From Tepidisphaeraceae bacterium (GTDB lineage: Bacteria; Planctomycetota; Phycisphaerae; Tepidisphaerales; Tepidisphaeraceae), in the NCBI GenBank assembly GCA_025450555.1, contig JANWHF010000114.1:1-5921 (forward strand): a stretch of DNA of 5,921 nucleotides, written 5' to 3'. Made by a program: the position numbers and the translations under genes. The notes below the pieces were generated by a model, which did no database searches, was not told where the DNA came from, and saw only the letters and a program-made list of their open reading frames with translations. Positions 4,546 to 5,921 of the stretch are shown in pieces; within the stretch, counting starts at the first letter, position 1, and each line of letters begins with the position of its first letter.

Positions 4546-5598
4546 ATGCCAGTGAAATACGGCGTCATCGGTTGCGGTGCGATTGCCCAGCGTCGGCATA
4601 TTCCCGAATGCGTCGCCAATCCGCAGTCCAGGCTGGCGGCGCTGGCTGACCCGGCGGCCGATCGTGTTGCCGACCTGGCCAAGCGCTATGGCGCGACCGC
4701 ATACACCGATTACAAAGAAATGCTCGCCAAGGCCGACATCGATGCGGTCGTCGTGGCTGGACCCAATGCACTCCATGCTCAGCAGACGATCGATTCTCTC
4801 AATGCCGGCAAGCACGTGCTGTGCGAAAAGCCGATGGCCACGACGCGCGAAGATGCTCGCGCCATGATTCAGGCGGCTGAAAAGAATCGAAAGTATCTCA
4901 TGATCGGCCTCAATCAGCGGCTCATGCCGCCGCACGTGAAGGCCAAGGAAATCCTCGACAGCGGCCGCCTGGGAAAAGTTCTTTCCTTCCGCACCGCATT
5001 CAAGCATCCTGGGCCTGAAGGCTGGTCGGTCGATGCTGGGCGAAGCTGGTTCTTCAAAAAGGGACAGGCCTACATGGGTGTCACCGGTGATCTGGGCGTT
5101 CACAAGGCCGACTTGATGCGCTGGCTCCTGGGCCAGGAATTTACCGAAGTGGGTGGATTCATTTCAACCCTCGACAAGCGCGATGCGGAAGGCAATCTTC
5201 TCGACCTCGATGACAACGCCTACCTCACCCTCAAAACCTCCGGCGGCATCATCGGAAGCATGATCCTGAGCTGGACCAACTACGGCGTGGAAGAAAACTA
5301 CACCGTCGTCTACTGCCAGAAAGGCGTTTTGGGATTGGGCGTGGATCCGACGTACGGCGTCATCGCCAGCTATGCGAACGGTGATCGTGAGCTGCACAAG
5401 GTCGGCGAGATGTCCACCAACGTGAAACAGGTCGCCAGCGGCATCATCGATTCCTTCACTGCATCCATCGAGAAGAATAGCCCGCCGGAAATCGATGGCA
5501 TGGAAGGCTACCGTTCGCTGGATGTGATTCTGACCGCGATGGAGGCCGGACATCAGGGACGCATTCTCAAGATTGGCAGCGCCAGCGAGGGTCGCTAG
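4546..5598 (+). CDS. Gfo/Idh/MocA family NAD(P)-dependent oxidoreductase
   Basis: A 350-residue cytosolic dehydrogenase-like protein of typical family length; members oxidise or reduce sugars, inositols and related polyols. The N-terminal Rossmann fold has GVIGCGAIA (6-14, the dinucleotide-binding glycines), D35 after the second strand in AALADP, and the family motif CEKPMA (93-98, catalytic-type Lys95). The C-terminal domain has GDLGVHKADLMRWLLG (181-196), with D182 and H186 in the usual catalytic pair positions, and SWTNYG (242-247) at the substrate side. No signal peptide is seen, unlike the many Tat-exported planctomycete members of this family. The ATG at 4546 follows GAGGAG by six bases. 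The gene is apparently single: the divergent HU gene lies upstream and a REP-like pair separates it from the next gene. The substrate cannot be assigned from sequence alone. Confidence 0.95.
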   Translation: MPVKYGVIGCGAIAQRRHIPECVANPQSRLAALADPAADRVADLAKRYGATAYTDYKEMLAKADIDAVVVAGPNALHAQQTIDSLNAGKHVLCEKPMATTREDARAMIQAAEKNRKYLMIGLNQRLMPPHVKAKEILDSGRLGKVLSFRTAFKHPGPEGWSVDAGRSWFFKKGQAYMGVTGDLGVHKADLMRWLLGQEFTEVGGFISTLDKRDAEGNLLDLDDNAYLTLKTSGGIIGSMILSWTNYGVEENYTVVYCQKGVLGLGVDPTYGVIASYANGDRELHKVGEMSTNVKQVASGIIDSFTASIEKNSPPEIDGMEGYRSLDVILTAMEAGHQGRILKIGSASEGR

Positions 5599-5640
5599 TG
5601 CAGGCATAGAATTGGCCGTGGCAATCGCATCTGCGCGCTC

Positions 5641-5695
5641 GTAGCACAGCCTTCCAGTCTGTGATTTGAAGTCACAGGCTGGAAGCCTGTGCTAC
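5641..5695. repeat. Inverted pair of GTAG-headed REP-like units
   Basis: Two 24-bp units face each other with a 7-base spacer (TTTGAAG): 5641-5664 in the plus orientation, beginning GTAG, and 5672-5695 in the minus orientation, ending CTAC. Each is GTAG plus a 7-bp stem around TTCCA plus A. The arms match each other at 22 of 24 positions, so the pair can also fold as one long hairpin. The first unit has a C·T mismatch at the sixth stem pair; the second is perfectly paired. This head-outward pair resembles the REP/inverse-REP arrangement (BIME) known in enterobacteria. It lies between the oxidoreductase stop codon and the coaBC-like gene. Confidence 0.85.
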
Positions 5696-5745
5696 GCATG
5701 CTGTGCCGTATGCTTTTGACCTGTAGCGGTAAGTGGAGCTTCCAT

Positions 5746-5921
5746 ATGCCCGATGCTGCACCCGGCGTGTCTCAAACGACTTTGAAAGGCCGCGAAATCA
5801 TTGTCGCGGTCTGCGGGGGCATTGCCGCGTACAAAGTGGCGGATGTGGTGAGCAAGCTGGTGCAGCTTGGCGCCGGTGTGACCGTCGCCATGACGGACGA
5901 GGCGCAAAAGTTCATCACCCC
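5746..5921 (+). CDS. coaBC: Phosphopantothenoylcysteine decarboxylase domain of CoaBC (Dfp), 5' part only
   Basis: Only the first 58 codons are in view; the frame is open to the window edge. After a short polar start comes a flavoprotein beta-alpha-beta segment: GREIIVAVCGGIAAYKVADVV (from residue 15), the family GGIAAYK motif (24-30), then LVQLGAGVTVAMTDEAQKFIT (38-58), matching the conserved MTxxAxxFI stretch of CoaC. CoaC is an FMN enzyme that decarboxylates phosphopantothenoylcysteine in coenzyme A synthesis. The ATG at 5746 is preferred because TGGAG lies seven bases upstream; in-frame ATGs at 5698 and 5710 are possible but lack a comparable site, and the first abuts the repeat. Whether the CoaB ligase domain is fused cannot be seen, and a stand-alone CoaC or a related flavoprotein such as UbiX is not fully excluded, though AYK and MT-AQKFIT favour CoaC. 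Confidence 0.88.
   Translation, partial: MPDAAPGVSQTTLKGREIIVAVCGGIAAYKVADVVSKLVQLGAGVTVAMTDEAQKFIT

Noticed and set aside
4531..5103. 190-residue minus-strand frame, plus similar frames at 5164-5607 and 4565-4771.
   Set aside because: They are antisense to the well-supported oxidoreductase gene and show no family features.
1..5921. A defence, mobile or biosynthetic system in the window.
   Set aside because: Every well-supported gene belongs to a common housekeeping or metabolic family, with no transposase, integrase, toxin-antitoxin, CRISPR or clustered unknown genes.

Overview
The window looks like ordinary chromosomal DNA from a planctomycete-type bacterium of moderately high GC content. 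The best taxonomic clue is the small HU-like protein, whose long C-terminal arm (GINPFT, then KAKPARR and KVRALKALK) resembles the HU variant I know from Planctomycetota. The RNase III dsRNA-binding domain and the short palindromic repeats at both window edges fit the same group. This assignment is made from memory of protein families, not from a search.

Layout: rnc (RNase III) is on the minus strand, with a 24-bp palindromic repeat just past its stop. A 384-bp divergent intergenic region follows, holding a candidate rnc promoter and a large imperfect inverted repeat. A plus-strand hemolysin III/TrhA-type membrane protein gene then runs convergently, with a 4-bp gap, into a minus-strand YfdC-like formate/nitrite transporter family gene. 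Upstream of that, on the minus strand, are an alpha/beta hydrolase of the monoglyceride lipase/lysophospholipase type and an HU-family gene with its own promoter and intrinsic terminator. A 397-bp divergent region separates HU from a plus-strand Gfo/Idh/MocA oxidoreductase. An inverted pair of the same palindromic repeats follows, and then the first 58 codons of a coaBC (dfp)-like flavoprotein gene that runs off the window.

The genes do not form one pathway. They are mostly single-gene units: RNA processing, chromosome architecture, membrane transport, lipid ester hydrolysis, sugar-type oxidoreduction and coenzyme A synthesis. I see no CRISPR array, phage, toxin-antitoxin, defence or secretion cassette, and no tRNA or rRNA gene. 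The points worth a second look are small. They are the GTAG-headed repeat family whose three copies differ at a single stem base pair, an RNase III with alanine in place of a normally conserved metal-binding aspartate, possible RNA structures upstream of rnc and of the transporter gene, a palindrome cluster forming the 3' end of the hydrolase gene, and a tandem DnaA-box-like motif upstream of HU.
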